Shown here piece after piece: positions 15,131 through 23,549 of a stretch of 64,000 bases of DNA. The notes beneath the pieces are model-generated. The model made no database searches. It was not told the origin of the DNA and saw only the letters and a list, made by a program, of their open reading frames with translations. Source of the DNA: UBA993 sp964485855. Lineage in GTDB: Bacteria > Bacillota > Dethiobacteria > DTU022. The stretch's first letter is position 1; every line of letters begins with the position of its first letter. Where the stretch lies: the NCBI GenBank assembly GCA_964485855.1, contig CAZAKI010000005.1:26393-90392 (forward strand), written 5' to 3'. Made by a program: the position numbers and the translations under genes.

Positions 15131-16546
15131 TTGATCGACCGGGTTAAAGGAAAAGAAATCCTGGTAGTCGGAATGGCCAGGAGTGGCCTAGCCGCAGCAA
15201 AACTGTTGGCAGGAAGCGGTGCGGCCAAAATCACCGTCATAGACAGCAAGGAACCGGATCAGCTTACTGAAGCAATCGCCAGTCTGGAAAAAATCGCACA
15301 GGTTGAAGTTATAACCGGAACGAACTCTCCCGAAATGGTTTATCCCGGGCTATCCATGATCATTAAAAGTCCCGGAGTATCTCCGTCATTAGAACTATTC
15401 CAGAAGGCCGATCAGCTTTCAGTTCCGGTTATTTCCGAGATCGAACTTGCCTATCACTTTCTGCGGACACCAATAATTGGGGTAACTGGAACCAATGGTA
15501 AAACAACAACAACTTCCCTGATTGCCGCGATTTTAAGAAAATCCCGTTTCGATCCGGTCGTTGCTGCAGGGAATATCGGGAATCCCCTGAGTGGTCTGGC
15601 TGGGAAAATCAGTGCCCAGGGCATGATTGTTGCCGAATTAAGCAGCTTTCAGCTTGAAAACATTATTGATTTTAGAGCGACGATTGCTGTATTTTTAAAT
15701 TTTGCCGCGGATCACCTTGATTACCATCAGACTCTAGACCGCTATCTGCAAGCTAAATCAAGGATTTTCGCAAACCAGGCGATTAGTGATTATGCCGTTT
15801 TAAACTTAGAAGATCACTATGCTGTTTCAATGGAGAAAATTTGCCGATCTACCGTGACCTGGTTTGGACGAAGACCAGTACCCAATGGGTTGGGGATTAA
15901 GGATAACTTGATTTATCTTTTTCGGGATGAAATTCCAACCTTCAAAGTTTGCTCGATTGATGAAATTGTTTTACCCGGCGAACATAATCTGGAGAATTGC
16001 CTGGCAGCAGGAACAGCAGCCTGGGTTGCCGGTGCGGATCTTCAGTCAATCGCTGCAGTGCTGAAAAGTTTTCAGGCTATTGAGCACAGGTTGGAGCAGG
16101 TTCGCATCATTGATGGAGTTGAATACATTAATGATTCCAAGGGAACAAATCCGGGGGCGACTATGAAGGCTTTGAAATCCTATCCCGGCAGGGGAATAAT
16201 TCTTATTGCCGGGGGAAAAGATAAGCATGCCGACTTCTTAGAGCTGGCTAAGAGGATTAAAGATCAAGTGCGGTTTGTAGTTTTGCTTGGAGAAACAAAA
16301 GTAAAGCTGGCCGAAGCCCTGACTGCGATCGGGTTTACTGCATTTAGCTCAACCGATACACTACGTGAAGCCGTACTCAGTGCCGCGGTTGAAGCAGAGT
16401 CAGGTGAGATAGTCCTCCTGTCACCGGCGTGTGCCAGTTGGGATATGTTTTCAAGTTATGAAGAAAGGGGTAATCGTTTTAAAGAGATCGTCTCTCAATT
16501 GCCGGGAAGAAGAAAAATCAGTGGGGTGATGAAGCATGACTGCTAA
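15131..16546 (+). CDS. murD: UDP-N-acetylmuramoyl-L-alanine--D-glutamate ligase
   Basis: Adds D-glutamate to UDP-MurNAc-L-Ala. The frame is open from TTG 15113, but GGAGG at 15117-15121 would then be coding. TTG 15131, nine bases after that site, gives the natural N-terminus MIDRVKGKEILVVGMARSG and about 471 residues. The N-terminal Rossmann domain is followed by the ATP loop GVTGTNGKTTT, LSSFQLE, NFAADHLDYH and the C-terminal block NDSKGTNPGAT. It ends within the first codons of ftsW (11-bp overlap). Confidence 0.94.
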   Translation: MIDRVKGKEILVVGMARSGLAAAKLLAGSGAAKITVIDSKEPDQLTEAIASLEKIAQVEVITGTNSPEMVYPGLSMIIKSPGVSPSLELFQKADQLSVPVISEIELAYHFLRTPIIGVTGTNGKTTTTSLIAAILRKSRFDPVVAAGNIGNPLSGLAGKISAQGMIVAELSSFQLENIIDFRATIAVFLNFAADHLDYHQTLDRYLQAKSRIFANQAISDYAVLNLEDHYAVSMEKICRSTVTWFGRRPVPNGLGIKDNLIYLFRDEIPTFKVCSIDEIVLPGEHNLENCLAAGTAAWVAGADLQSIAAVLKSFQAIEHRLEQVRIIDGVEYINDSKGTNPGATMKALKSYPGRGIILIAGGKDKHADFLELAKRIKDQVRFVVLLGETKVKLAEALTAIGFTAFSSTDTLREAVLSAAVEAESGEIVLLSPACASWDMFSSYEERGNRFKEIVSQLPGRRKISGVMKHDC

Positions 16547-17672
16547 ACAGGGTGCTCATGATCATGATCGAATTCTGTTTCTAACGACATGCTTGCTTCT
16601 AGCCATTGGGTTGGTGATGATCTTCAGCGCCAGTTTTGTGGTAGCCGCCGAAGAGATGGGTGATCCCTACTATTTTCTTAAGCGGCAGGTTGTCTGGTCC
16701 ATTCTTGGCATTATTGGCCTAGTAATTTTTTCCAATATCCACTACCTGGTCTTAAAAAGATTGTCACTGGTAATCCTGCTGGCTAATTTTATCCTCTTAA
16801 GTCTTGTATTCACACCCCTTGGCACTAATCTTGGAACAGAAGCCAGCCGGTGGATCGCAATGGGACCAGTGGTTCTTCAACCTGCAGAATTTAGTAAGCT
16901 GGCGTTTGTTATTTTCACTGCTGCTTATATGAGCAGCCGCAGATTGAATATTAGACACACTTGGACTGCGACGATTTTGCCTTTATTCATTGCTTTTGCT
17001 GCTTTCGTACTGATCCAGCTTCAACCCGATCTGGGAACGGCGATAGTAGTTCTTTCCGGTTCGCTTCTGATTGTTTTCTGTGCCGGTGTTCCGGTAATCA
17101 AAGCGGCCAGTCTTTCCCTGTTAACGATGATTCCTGTAGCCTGGATGACAATGCTTGAAGAATACAGGATGAAGCGGATCTTTACATTTATCGATCCCTG
17201 GGCTGATCCTTCCGGATCCGGCTACCAGATTATCCAGTCACTTTATGCTCTCGGTCCGGGTCATATTTTTGGTAGTGGACTGGGGCGGAGCAGGCAAAAG
17301 CTTTTCTACCTGCCAGAACCTCATAACGATTTTATATTTGCTGTAATCGGGGAAGAACTTGGCTTTATCGGAACGGTTACCGTTTTATTACTCTATCTTG
17401 TCCTCATTTGGCGGGGCGTGCAGATCTCACTGCGAGCGCCGGATCTTTTTGGCAGTCTATTAGCAGCTGGAATCATCTTTGTTTTTGGATTTCAGGCGCT
17501 GATTAATATTGCAGTTGTTACGGCTTCGCTTCCAGTTACGGGTATTAACCTGCCCCTGATCAGCGCCGGAGGCAGTTCAGTTTTTTTTACCTTGATCTCG
17601 ATCGGTGTTTTGTTGAATATATCTAAGCATGCCCGTGTAGAAAGCTCTACCGAAGGGGGGGGGCTGCGATGA
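16536..17672 (+). CDS. ftsW: Septal peptidoglycan polymerase FtsW
   Basis: SEDS-family glycosyltransferase that polymerises lipid II at the septum together with FtsI. The 378 residues contain about ten membrane helices, beginning ILFLTTCLLLAIGLVMIFSA. Conserved SEDS blocks include LQPAEFSKLAFV, QLQPDLGTA (which carries the catalytic Asp of the family), PHNDFIFAVIGEELGF and the GGSS sequence near the end. It lies between murD and murG as usual and overlaps both. Confidence 0.95.
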   Translation: MTAKQGAHDHDRILFLTTCLLLAIGLVMIFSASFVVAAEEMGDPYYFLKRQVVWSILGIIGLVIFSNIHYLVLKRLSLVILLANFILLSLVFTPLGTNLGTEASRWIAMGPVVLQPAEFSKLAFVIFTAAYMSSRRLNIRHTWTATILPLFIAFAAFVLIQLQPDLGTAIVVLSGSLLIVFCAGVPVIKAASLSLLTMIPVAWMTMLEEYRMKRIFTFIDPWADPSGSGYQIIQSLYALGPGHIFGSGLGRSRQKLFYLPEPHNDFIFAVIGEELGFIGTVTVLLLYLVLIWRGVQISLRAPDLFGSLLAAGIIFVFGFQALINIAVVTASLPVTGINLPLISAGGSSVFFTLISIGVLLNISKHARVESSTEGGGLR

Positions 17673-18757
17673 AAATATTGATCGGCGGAGGAGGTACAGG
17701 CGGTCATATTTATCCCGGGTTGGCCCTGGCCCGCCACGCTTTGCAGGTTGACAGCAAAAACCAGGTGCTTTTCGTGGGTAGTGATACCGGATTGGAGAAG
17801 ATAATCGTTCCCTCTGCCGGGTTTAGATTGAAGACGATTCAAGCCAGAGGGTTCCAGAGGAGTTTCAAGCAGTTTGGCTTATTTCTTGGGAGTCTATTTG
17901 GTGGGATCAAACAATCCCTGCAGATTATTAATGATTTTGAACCGGATGTAGTTGTCGGGACCGGTGGTTATGTTGCTGCACCCGTGGTTATTGCAGCATT
18001 AACAAAAAGAAAACCGACAGTAATCCATGAGCAAAATGCCATTCCAGGACTGACCAACCGCCTGCTGGCTCCATTGGTAAGCAGGGTCTGTATATCGTTT
18101 GTTGATACCGGTAAACGACTTTCCAGGTTAAGCCATGTTGTTCACACTGGAAATCCAAGATCGACTGAGGTTTCACTTCTGGATAAAAAAGAAAGCGCTG
18201 ATGCCTTAGGCCTTGCACCGGATCAATTCATTGTGCTTGTCTATGGTGGAAGCAGGGGAGCATTGAAAATCAATGAAGTCGTAATTGACTATCTATTGCA
18301 TTCAGCGCTTCCCGAATCAGTCGCCCTCATTTTTGTTACCGGGGAAAGATATTACCAAAAAGTAGCTGTATTGCTGAATCCCCCGCCGAGACAGGTTAGT
18401 ATTTATCCCTATCTTGAACAGATGCCGCTAGCCCTGGCTGCGGCTAACCTTGCTGTTACACGCAGTGGGGCTACTACCCTGGCCGAGCTCACTGCACTTG
18501 GCATTCCGGCGTTGTTGATCCCTTCACCGAATGTAGTCAACAATCATCAACATTACAATGCCAGACTCCTGTCTGATGTCGGGGCGGCAGTATTAATCGA
18601 AGAAAAGGATTTTACCAGGGAATGTTTGGAGGAGGAGATTCAGCGGCTGGTTAATGATCAGGAGCTCAGGATAAAGATGAGTACTAACAGCAGGGCCATC
18701 GGCGTAACTGATGCGGCAGAAAAGGTCTACCGCCTGCTTGAGGAGGTTGCCTCATGA
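17669..18757 (+). CDS. murG: UDP-GlcNAc--undecaprenyl-pyrophosphoryl-MurNAc-pentapeptide GlcNAc transferase
   Basis: Converts lipid I to lipid II on the inner face of the membrane. It has 362 residues and a GT-B fold. Visible motifs are the N-terminal glycine-rich loop GGGGTGGHIYPGLALA, the acceptor-side HEQNAIPGLTNRLL, VYGGSRGA and the donor site TRSGATTLAELTALG. It starts in a 4-bp overlap with ftsW and ends in a 4-bp overlap with murB. murC, commonly found after murG in Clostridia, is absent. Confidence 0.96.
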   Translation: MKILIGGGGTGGHIYPGLALARHALQVDSKNQVLFVGSDTGLEKIIVPSAGFRLKTIQARGFQRSFKQFGLFLGSLFGGIKQSLQIINDFEPDVVVGTGGYVAAPVVIAALTKRKPTVIHEQNAIPGLTNRLLAPLVSRVCISFVDTGKRLSRLSHVVHTGNPRSTEVSLLDKKESADALGLAPDQFIVLVYGGSRGALKINEVVIDYLLHSALPESVALIFVTGERYYQKVAVLLNPPPRQVSIYPYLEQMPLALAAANLAVTRSGATTLAELTALGIPALLIPSPNVVNNHQHYNARLLSDVGAAVLIEEKDFTRECLEEEIQRLVNDQELRIKMSTNSRAIGVTDAAEKVYRLLEEVAS

Positions 18758-19659
18758 ATATAATCGAGGATCTCGGGTCCAAGCTGCTAAACAGTGTCAG
18801 GTTAAATGAACCAATGGCTGAACACACATCATGGCAGGTTGGCGGTCCGGCTGACTACTATGTATGTCCGGTTAACCTTGAAGAATTAATTGAAATTGTC
18901 AATTACTGCTGTCAGCATAATCTACCATTCTACATTCTCGGGAATGGAACAAACTTGCTCGTTTTAGACGGGGGCATCCGGGGGATGGTAATCAATATCG
19001 GACCGGCTTTTTCCTACGTCAAGCCCGACGGTGAAAAATTATATGCCGGAGCAGGAACCCCGATGACTCTGCTTGCATTTACGGCTGCTGAAGAGAAGCT
19101 TACCGGTCTGGAATTTGCTGTCGGCATTCCCGGTTCACTTGGTGGAGCTGTTATTATGAATGCCGGTGCTTTCGGCGGTAATATCGGTTCACGAGTTGGT
19201 TCGGTAAAATTGATCGATTGTACAGGTAACCCGTTTACTTTGGAAGGAGATCAACTTAGTTTTGGTTACCGGACAAGCAACCTGATCGGTAAAGGAGTAA
19301 TTATTGAGATCAGGCTGGATCTTGAATTTGGCAACCAGGCAGAGTCAAAAAGAATGATTGAATACTTCTTAGCTGAAAGGCGTCGAAGACATCCCAATTT
19401 GCCCAGTGCCGGATCGGTATTTCGCAATCTTCCTGACCAACCGGCTGGAAAAATAATTGAGCAGGCCGGTGGTAAGGGGATGTGTATTGGCGGGGCTGAA
19501 GTTTCAACCCAGCATGCTAATTTTATTGTTAATAAGGGAGGGGCAAAAGCAGCTGATGTTTTAAGCTTGATTGATGCGGTCAAGGATCTGGTTAAAGAAA
19601 AATATGATTTGGAACTTGTTCCGGAAGTAAGAATTGTCGGAGAGGACTTGAAATATTGA
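18754..19659 (+). CDS. murB: UDP-N-acetylenolpyruvoylglucosamine reductase
   Basis: FAD-dependent, NADPH-using reductase that forms UDP-MurNAc. The 301 residues show FAD-binding blocks HTSWQVGGPADYY, ILGNGTNLLV and GIPGSLGGAVIMNAGAFG. They also show YRTSNL and the catalytic region PSAGSVFRNLPDQPAGKIIEQAG with the conserved Ser. This is the shorter type II (Gram-positive) form. It overlaps murG and ftsQ by 4 bp each. Confidence 0.96.
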   Translation: MNIIEDLGSKLLNSVRLNEPMAEHTSWQVGGPADYYVCPVNLEELIEIVNYCCQHNLPFYILGNGTNLLVLDGGIRGMVINIGPAFSYVKPDGEKLYAGAGTPMTLLAFTAAEEKLTGLEFAVGIPGSLGGAVIMNAGAFGGNIGSRVGSVKLIDCTGNPFTLEGDQLSFGYRTSNLIGKGVIIEIRLDLEFGNQAESKRMIEYFLAERRRRHPNLPSAGSVFRNLPDQPAGKIIEQAGGKGMCIGGAEVSTQHANFIVNKGGAKAADVLSLIDAVKDLVKEKYDLELVPEVRIVGEDLKY

Positions 19660-20453
19660 GCAGAAAGGTGATCACAGACAATCTTGCCCTGGCCGGTAAA
19701 CGGCGGGTAATACCACGCTGGAAAAAATTAGTTTATCTACTCGTCAGGGTAATGCTGCTGGCTTTTTTAGCTTTATCATTTTACTATGGTGAATCCTATT
19801 TTAGGATTACGAGTGTTCTGGTTGAAGGTAACAGTGATATTCCTGAGGCTGAAATTGTCAGGATTTCTGGTGTCTCGGAAACGGGAAATATATTTTTAGT
19901 ACGTGAAAAACAAGTGATCACAGCCTTGAAAAATGAATATCCGCTGCTGGAAACCGTTCAGGTTACTCGTTCTTTACCGGGGACAGTCAAGATTAAAATC
20001 AGTGAGCGAAATCCCGTTGCAGCAGTGATGACTAGCGGCGGTTACTGGCTAATGGATCGCAATGCCGTATGTTACCAATTTTCAGAGGAAGAAATTACGG
20101 ACTACCCGCTAATTTCCGGTCTTGATGATCATAGTATAATTCCCGGTTCAATCCTGGATTGCCCCACTGAGGTTAAGCTTTTAACCACCTTTTTTGAATG
20201 TTGGCAAGGTAGTGACTACATTGATTTAAAACAAATTGATCTGAGGAACTCTTATAATCTGATCCTGTATGGCACGCCGCAAGTTGAAATTTGGCTTGGT
20301 GATGATCAGAAGATGGAACAAAAATTGATCCTGATTGAAAAAAGCATGCCTCATCTTGATACTTCAAGTCTGCTCAAACTAGATGTTCGCTCAGGAAGCC
20401 GACTGGTAGTTGCCGGCAGTATGGCAGTAAATGAAAAGGAGGTGGATCCGTAA
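19656..20453 (+). CDS. ftsQ: Cell division protein FtsQ/DivIB
   Basis: Bitopic divisome protein that recruits and stabilises FtsL and FtsB-like partners. The 265 residues have a basic cytoplasmic N-terminus, one membrane helix (about 25-45, LVYLLVRVMLLAFLALSFYYG) and a POTRA domain (ITSVLVEGNSDIPEAEIVRISGV). The FtsQ beta domain follows (PLLETVQVTRSLPGTVKIKISERNPVAAV). It starts at TTG 19656, overlapping the murB stop. An 88-bp gap follows before ftsA, holding only a weak promoter-like pair (TTGAGA 20471, TAAATG 20494). Confidence 0.9.
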   Translation: MSRKVITDNLALAGKRRVIPRWKKLVYLLVRVMLLAFLALSFYYGESYFRITSVLVEGNSDIPEAEIVRISGVSETGNIFLVREKQVITALKNEYPLLETVQVTRSLPGTVKIKISERNPVAAVMTSGGYWLMDRNAVCYQFSEEEITDYPLISGLDDHSIIPGSILDCPTEVKLLTTFFECWQGSDYIDLKQIDLRNSYNLILYGTPQVEIWLGDDQKMEQKLILIEKSMPHLDTSSLLKLDVRSGSRLVVAGSMAVNEKEVDP

Positions 20454-20541
20454 CTAAAAAAAGGAAATTGTTGAGATGTGTTGAATTATTTTGTAAATGG
20501 GTAAGATGGTTCCATGGAGGGAAGGGTAAGGAGGTAGTTAA

Positions 20542-21774
20542 GTGATTAAAAGAAATTATGTGGTTGGAATTGATGTCGGGACTGCCGAAGTCCGGGTTGG
20601 ACTCGGTGAGCCCAGGCCTGACGGCACTGTTAACATCATAGGCTTAGGCCTTAGCCCTTCCGATGGAGTACGCAAAGGGGTCATTGTAGATCTTGATAAA
20701 ACAGTAGAATCAATCATCACAGCAGTTGAAGAAGCAGAACGAATGGCTGGTCTGAAAATAGACTCAGCCTATGTCGGCCTTAAAGGGTTAAATATCGAGC
20801 TAATCAGCAATCGCGGTGTTGTGGCGGTTGCTAATGAAGATCGGGAAATTCGTGAAGACGATATTGAACGAGTAATGCAAGCCGCCAGGGTTATTGCCCT
20901 GACCATGGACCGGGAAATAGTTGATATTATCCCCCGTGAATTTATTGTTGATGGTTTTGACGGGATTCGGGATCCGCTGGGCATGCTTGGAGTGAGACTG
21001 GAAGTCGATGCCCTGGTTGTGACCAGCCTGATAACTTCTCTGCATAATCTCTTGCGCTGTATCAACAAGGCAGGGATCACGATCAGAGGTTTAATCCTTC
21101 AGGCTCTGGCAAATGCAGAAATATCACTTTCTCCTGATGAGAAGGACCTTGGGGTATTTCTTATTGATATTGGCGCCGGAACTACCGAAATATCACTTTT
21201 CCAACATGGAAAACTGCAAAAAATGGCGGTTATGCCCATCGGTGGTGATCATATCACAACCGATCTGGCAGCAGGTTTGAGAATCAATCATTTCAAAGCT
21301 GAAGAACTTAAAAGAGAGCATGGCTCGGCATTGCTAACCAATGCTGAAAGTGAACCAAAAATTGAAATAAAAACCGTAGGCAGCAATGAGCTCAGGCTGG
21401 TATCAGCTAGAGAGCTCGCTGGATTTATCGAGCCGAGGATCCAGGAAATTTTTCAGATCACCAAAGAAGAGATGGTTAAACTGGGGTTGCCTTATCTACC
21501 GCCCGCAGGTGTTGTTTTACGCGGTGGAGTGTCTTCGATGAATGGAATCATCGAGATGGCCCGTCATTATTTTGAAAGCGACCAGGTCAGGCTTGCAAAC
21601 TTTGACGTAGTTGGCATCCAGAATCCCATCTATTCGACAGTGATCGGCTTGCTTTATTACGCCCAACGCTATCAACCCCGGATGTTTACTCCTGAAAAAG
21701 GCAGAACTGCCAAGCGCCACGGACCTGGGCTTTGGCAGCGGATTAAAGACTGGATGACCGATATTATTGACTGA
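20542..21774 (+). CDS. ftsA: Cell division protein FtsA
   Basis: Actin-like ATPase that tethers FtsZ filaments to the membrane. Start is GTG 20542 with AGGAGGT upstream. The 410 residues contain the actin-fold phosphate loops GIDVGTAEVRV and LIDIGAGTTEISLF, a 1C-type subdomain, and GVVLRGGVSSMNGI. The C-terminus LWQRIKDWMTDIID is an amphipathic helix, matching the membrane-targeting sequence of the family. It is the only FtsZ membrane anchor visible here, as sepF is not found further down. Confidence 0.95.
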   Translation: MIKRNYVVGIDVGTAEVRVGLGEPRPDGTVNIIGLGLSPSDGVRKGVIVDLDKTVESIITAVEEAERMAGLKIDSAYVGLKGLNIELISNRGVVAVANEDREIREDDIERVMQAARVIALTMDREIVDIIPREFIVDGFDGIRDPLGMLGVRLEVDALVVTSLITSLHNLLRCINKAGITIRGLILQALANAEISLSPDEKDLGVFLIDIGAGTTEISLFQHGKLQKMAVMPIGGDHITTDLAAGLRINHFKAEELKREHGSALLTNAESEPKIEIKTVGSNELRLVSARELAGFIEPRIQEIFQITKEEMVKLGLPYLPPAGVVLRGGVSSMNGIIEMARHYFESDQVRLANFDVVGIQNPIYSTVIGLLYYAQRYQPRMFTPEKGRTAKRHGPGLWQRIKDWMTDIID

Positions 21775-21806
21775 AAAAAGCAAACCATTTAATGGAGGTG
21801 CTTAAT

Positions 21807-22880
21807 ATGATCGAGTTTGATATTGAAATGGAACAGTTCGCATCAATTAAAGTTGTTGGGATCGGTGGCGGTGGTAGTAATGCAGTCAACAGGATGATTG
21901 CCGCCGGTCTCCAGGGAGTCGATTTTTGTGCTGTTAATACCGATGCCCAGGCTTTGTATCTGGCGAATGCAGCTACCAAGATACAAATAGGCGAACAGTT
22001 AACAAAAGGTCTTGGTGCCGGAGCAAATCCGGAAATTGGACGCAAAGCCGCTGAAGAGAGCCGTGATACCATAGAGTCAACCCTTAAAGGTGCCGATATG
22101 GTTTTTGTTACCGCCGGAATGGGAGGCGGCACCGGCACCGGAGCTGCACCGATTGTCGCCGAAATTGCCCATAAGCTTGGGGCTCTGACTGTTGGAGTAG
22201 TAACCAAACCGTTCAGTTTTGAAGGCAACAAGCGCAAGCAACAAGCGGAAGAAGGGATGGCTGTTTTAAAAGAAAAAGTCGATACTTTGATTACCATCCC
22301 GAATGATCGCCTTCTTCAGGTTGTCGAAAAGAAAACACCGCTCCTGGAAGCGTTCAGGGTGGCCGATGATGTTTTAAGGCAGGGCGTGCAGGGCATTTCC
22401 GATCTGATTGCTGTTCCCGGTTTGATTAACCTTGACTTTGCTGATGTTAGAACAATCATGGCCGAGACCGGACCGGCTTTAATGGGCGTGGGGCAGGGCA
22501 GCGGTGAAAACCGTGCTGCTGAGGCAGCCAGGGCTGCGACCAGCAGTCCCCTGCTGGAATTATCGATAGAAGGGGCTAAGGGTGTTTTAATCAATATCAC
22601 CGGCGGTTCGGATATCAGTCTTTACGAAATAGAAGAAGCAGCCAAGATTGTTTCCAACTATGCGGATCCCGATGCCAATATCATCTTTGGTTCGGTGATC
22701 GATGATAATTTTAAAGATCAGGTGAGGGTCACTGTTATTGCAACCGGTTTTAGGGTTCCCCAGCAGAATTTTAGACCCAAGCTGGCAGCGGTTGGAGGCA
22801 GTGCGTTTAATCGTGGTGAAAATCTTGATTCTCCTACCTGGTCACGCTGGCAGCAACAGGAAAAAATTGTAAATGAATAA
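21807..22880 (+). CDS. ftsZ: Cell division GTPase FtsZ
   Basis: Tubulin-like GTPase that builds the Z-ring. GGAGGTG at 21794-21800 selects ATG 21807 rather than the ATG at 21792. The 357 residues show GIGGGGSNAVNRM, NTDAQAL, the tubulin signature GGGTGTGAAP and the T7 loop NLDFADVRTIM. The C-terminal linker is short, and the conserved tail that binds FtsA and SepF is divergent: LDSPTWSRW where LDIPTFLRN-like sequence is usual. A strong terminator follows, so this is the last gene of the dcw transcript. Confidence 0.96.
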   Translation: MIEFDIEMEQFASIKVVGIGGGGSNAVNRMIAAGLQGVDFCAVNTDAQALYLANAATKIQIGEQLTKGLGAGANPEIGRKAAEESRDTIESTLKGADMVFVTAGMGGGTGTGAAPIVAEIAHKLGALTVGVVTKPFSFEGNKRKQQAEEGMAVLKEKVDTLITIPNDRLLQVVEKKTPLLEAFRVADDVLRQGVQGISDLIAVPGLINLDFADVRTIMAETGPALMGVGQGSGENRAAEAARAATSSPLLELSIEGAKGVLINITGGSDISLYEIEEAAKIVSNYADPDANIIFGSVIDDNFKDQVRVTVIATGFRVPQQNFRPKLAAVGGSAFNRGENLDSPTWSRWQQQEKIVNE

Positions 22881-22912
22881 AAAGAAACACTGATCAGCTT
22901 ATTTTTAGAACA

Positions 22913-22947
22913 GGCTTTCTCCTTTTAGGAGAAAGCCGTTCTTTTTG
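22913..22947 (+). terminator. Rho-independent terminator after ftsZ
   Basis: GGCTTTCTCC (22913-22922) pairs perfectly with GGAGAAAGCC (22928-22937) around a 5-nt loop. It is followed by GTTCTTTTT. It marks the end of the dcw operon. Confidence 0.92.
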
Positions 22948-22962
22948 TGAAAAATTATTTAC

Positions 22963-22991
22963 TTTACACACAATATATTGTGTTTTATAAT
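22963..22991 (+). promoter_or_regulatory. Sigma-A promoter of nrdR-nrdD-nrdG
   Basis: TTTACA (22963-22968), a 17-bp spacer and a perfect TATAAT (22986-22991), about 35 bp upstream of nrdR. The first NrdR box fills the spacer. Confidence 0.85.
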
Positions 22992-23014
22992 AATACAAAG
23001 GCAATATATTGATA
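22968..23014 (+). promoter_or_regulatory. Paired NrdR boxes
   Basis: Box 1 (22968-22983) is the perfect 16-bp palindrome ACACAATATATTGTGT, between -35 and -10. Box 2 (22999-23014) shares the core CAATATATTG and lies 31 bp away, about three helical turns, near the transcription start. Two boxes at this spacing are the classic arrangement for repression of ribonucleotide reductase genes by NrdR; here they control nrdR itself and, if cotranscribed, nrdDG. Confidence 0.88.
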
Positions 23015-23025
23015 GGAGAGGTTAT

Positions 23026-23493
23026 ATGAAATGCCCTTTCTGTGGTGAAACCGATACCCGGGTTTTAGATTCCCGGGCAACCCAGGACCATGCGGCAATC
23101 AGGCGCAGGCGGCAGTGTTCATCATGTGCTAATCGCTTTACAACGATGGAAAAAATGGAAGAAGAACCGCTTGTAGTAATCAAACGTGATGGTCGGCGCG
23201 AGCTTTTTGATCCAGGTAAAATACTGAAAGGTTTGTTACTAGCCGGCCAGAAAAGAGATATATCTCTTTCCCGATGGGAAAAAGTAGTCGAAAGTCTTGA
23301 ACAGGAGTTGCGTGCAAACTACGTGCGTGAGGTTACTGCTGATCAAATCGGCGATCTGCTTCTAGATCGACTCCGAGAGATAGACGAAGTTGCCTATGTC
23401 CGTTTTGCATCGGTATTCAGGCAGTTTCCTGATGTTGAAACTTTTAAATCAGAATTGGAAAAAATGCTTGCTGAAAAGAAGCGGACAACTTAA
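23026..23493 (+). CDS. nrdR: Transcriptional repressor NrdR
   Basis: ATP/dATP-sensing repressor of ribonucleotide reductase genes. GGAGAGG and ATG 23026 give the canonical start MKCPFCG; an upstream in-frame start would read through the box. The 155 residues consist of a four-cysteine zinc ribbon (CPFCG, then CSSC), the RRRRQC DNA-contact region, and an ATP-cone (about 49-139, VIKRDGRRELFDPGKI). nrdD also begins with an ATP-cone, so both respond to nucleotide balance. Confidence 0.96.
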   Translation: MKCPFCGETDTRVLDSRATQDHAAIRRRRQCSSCANRFTTMEKMEEEPLVVIKRDGRRELFDPGKILKGLLLAGQKRDISLSRWEKVVESLEQELRANYVREVTADQIGDLLLDRLREIDEVAYVRFASVFRQFPDVETFKSELEKMLAEKKRTT

Positions 23494-23549
23494 TTCTATT
23501 AATCAATAACTGCAACTTGATGAAGCCTAGTCTTCGGGAGGTAAAAATT

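Noticed and set aside
21764..22297. A 177-codon minus-strand frame opposite ftsZ
   Set aside because: Low-complexity Ser/Pro/Ala composition typical of antisense reading of a conserved gene.
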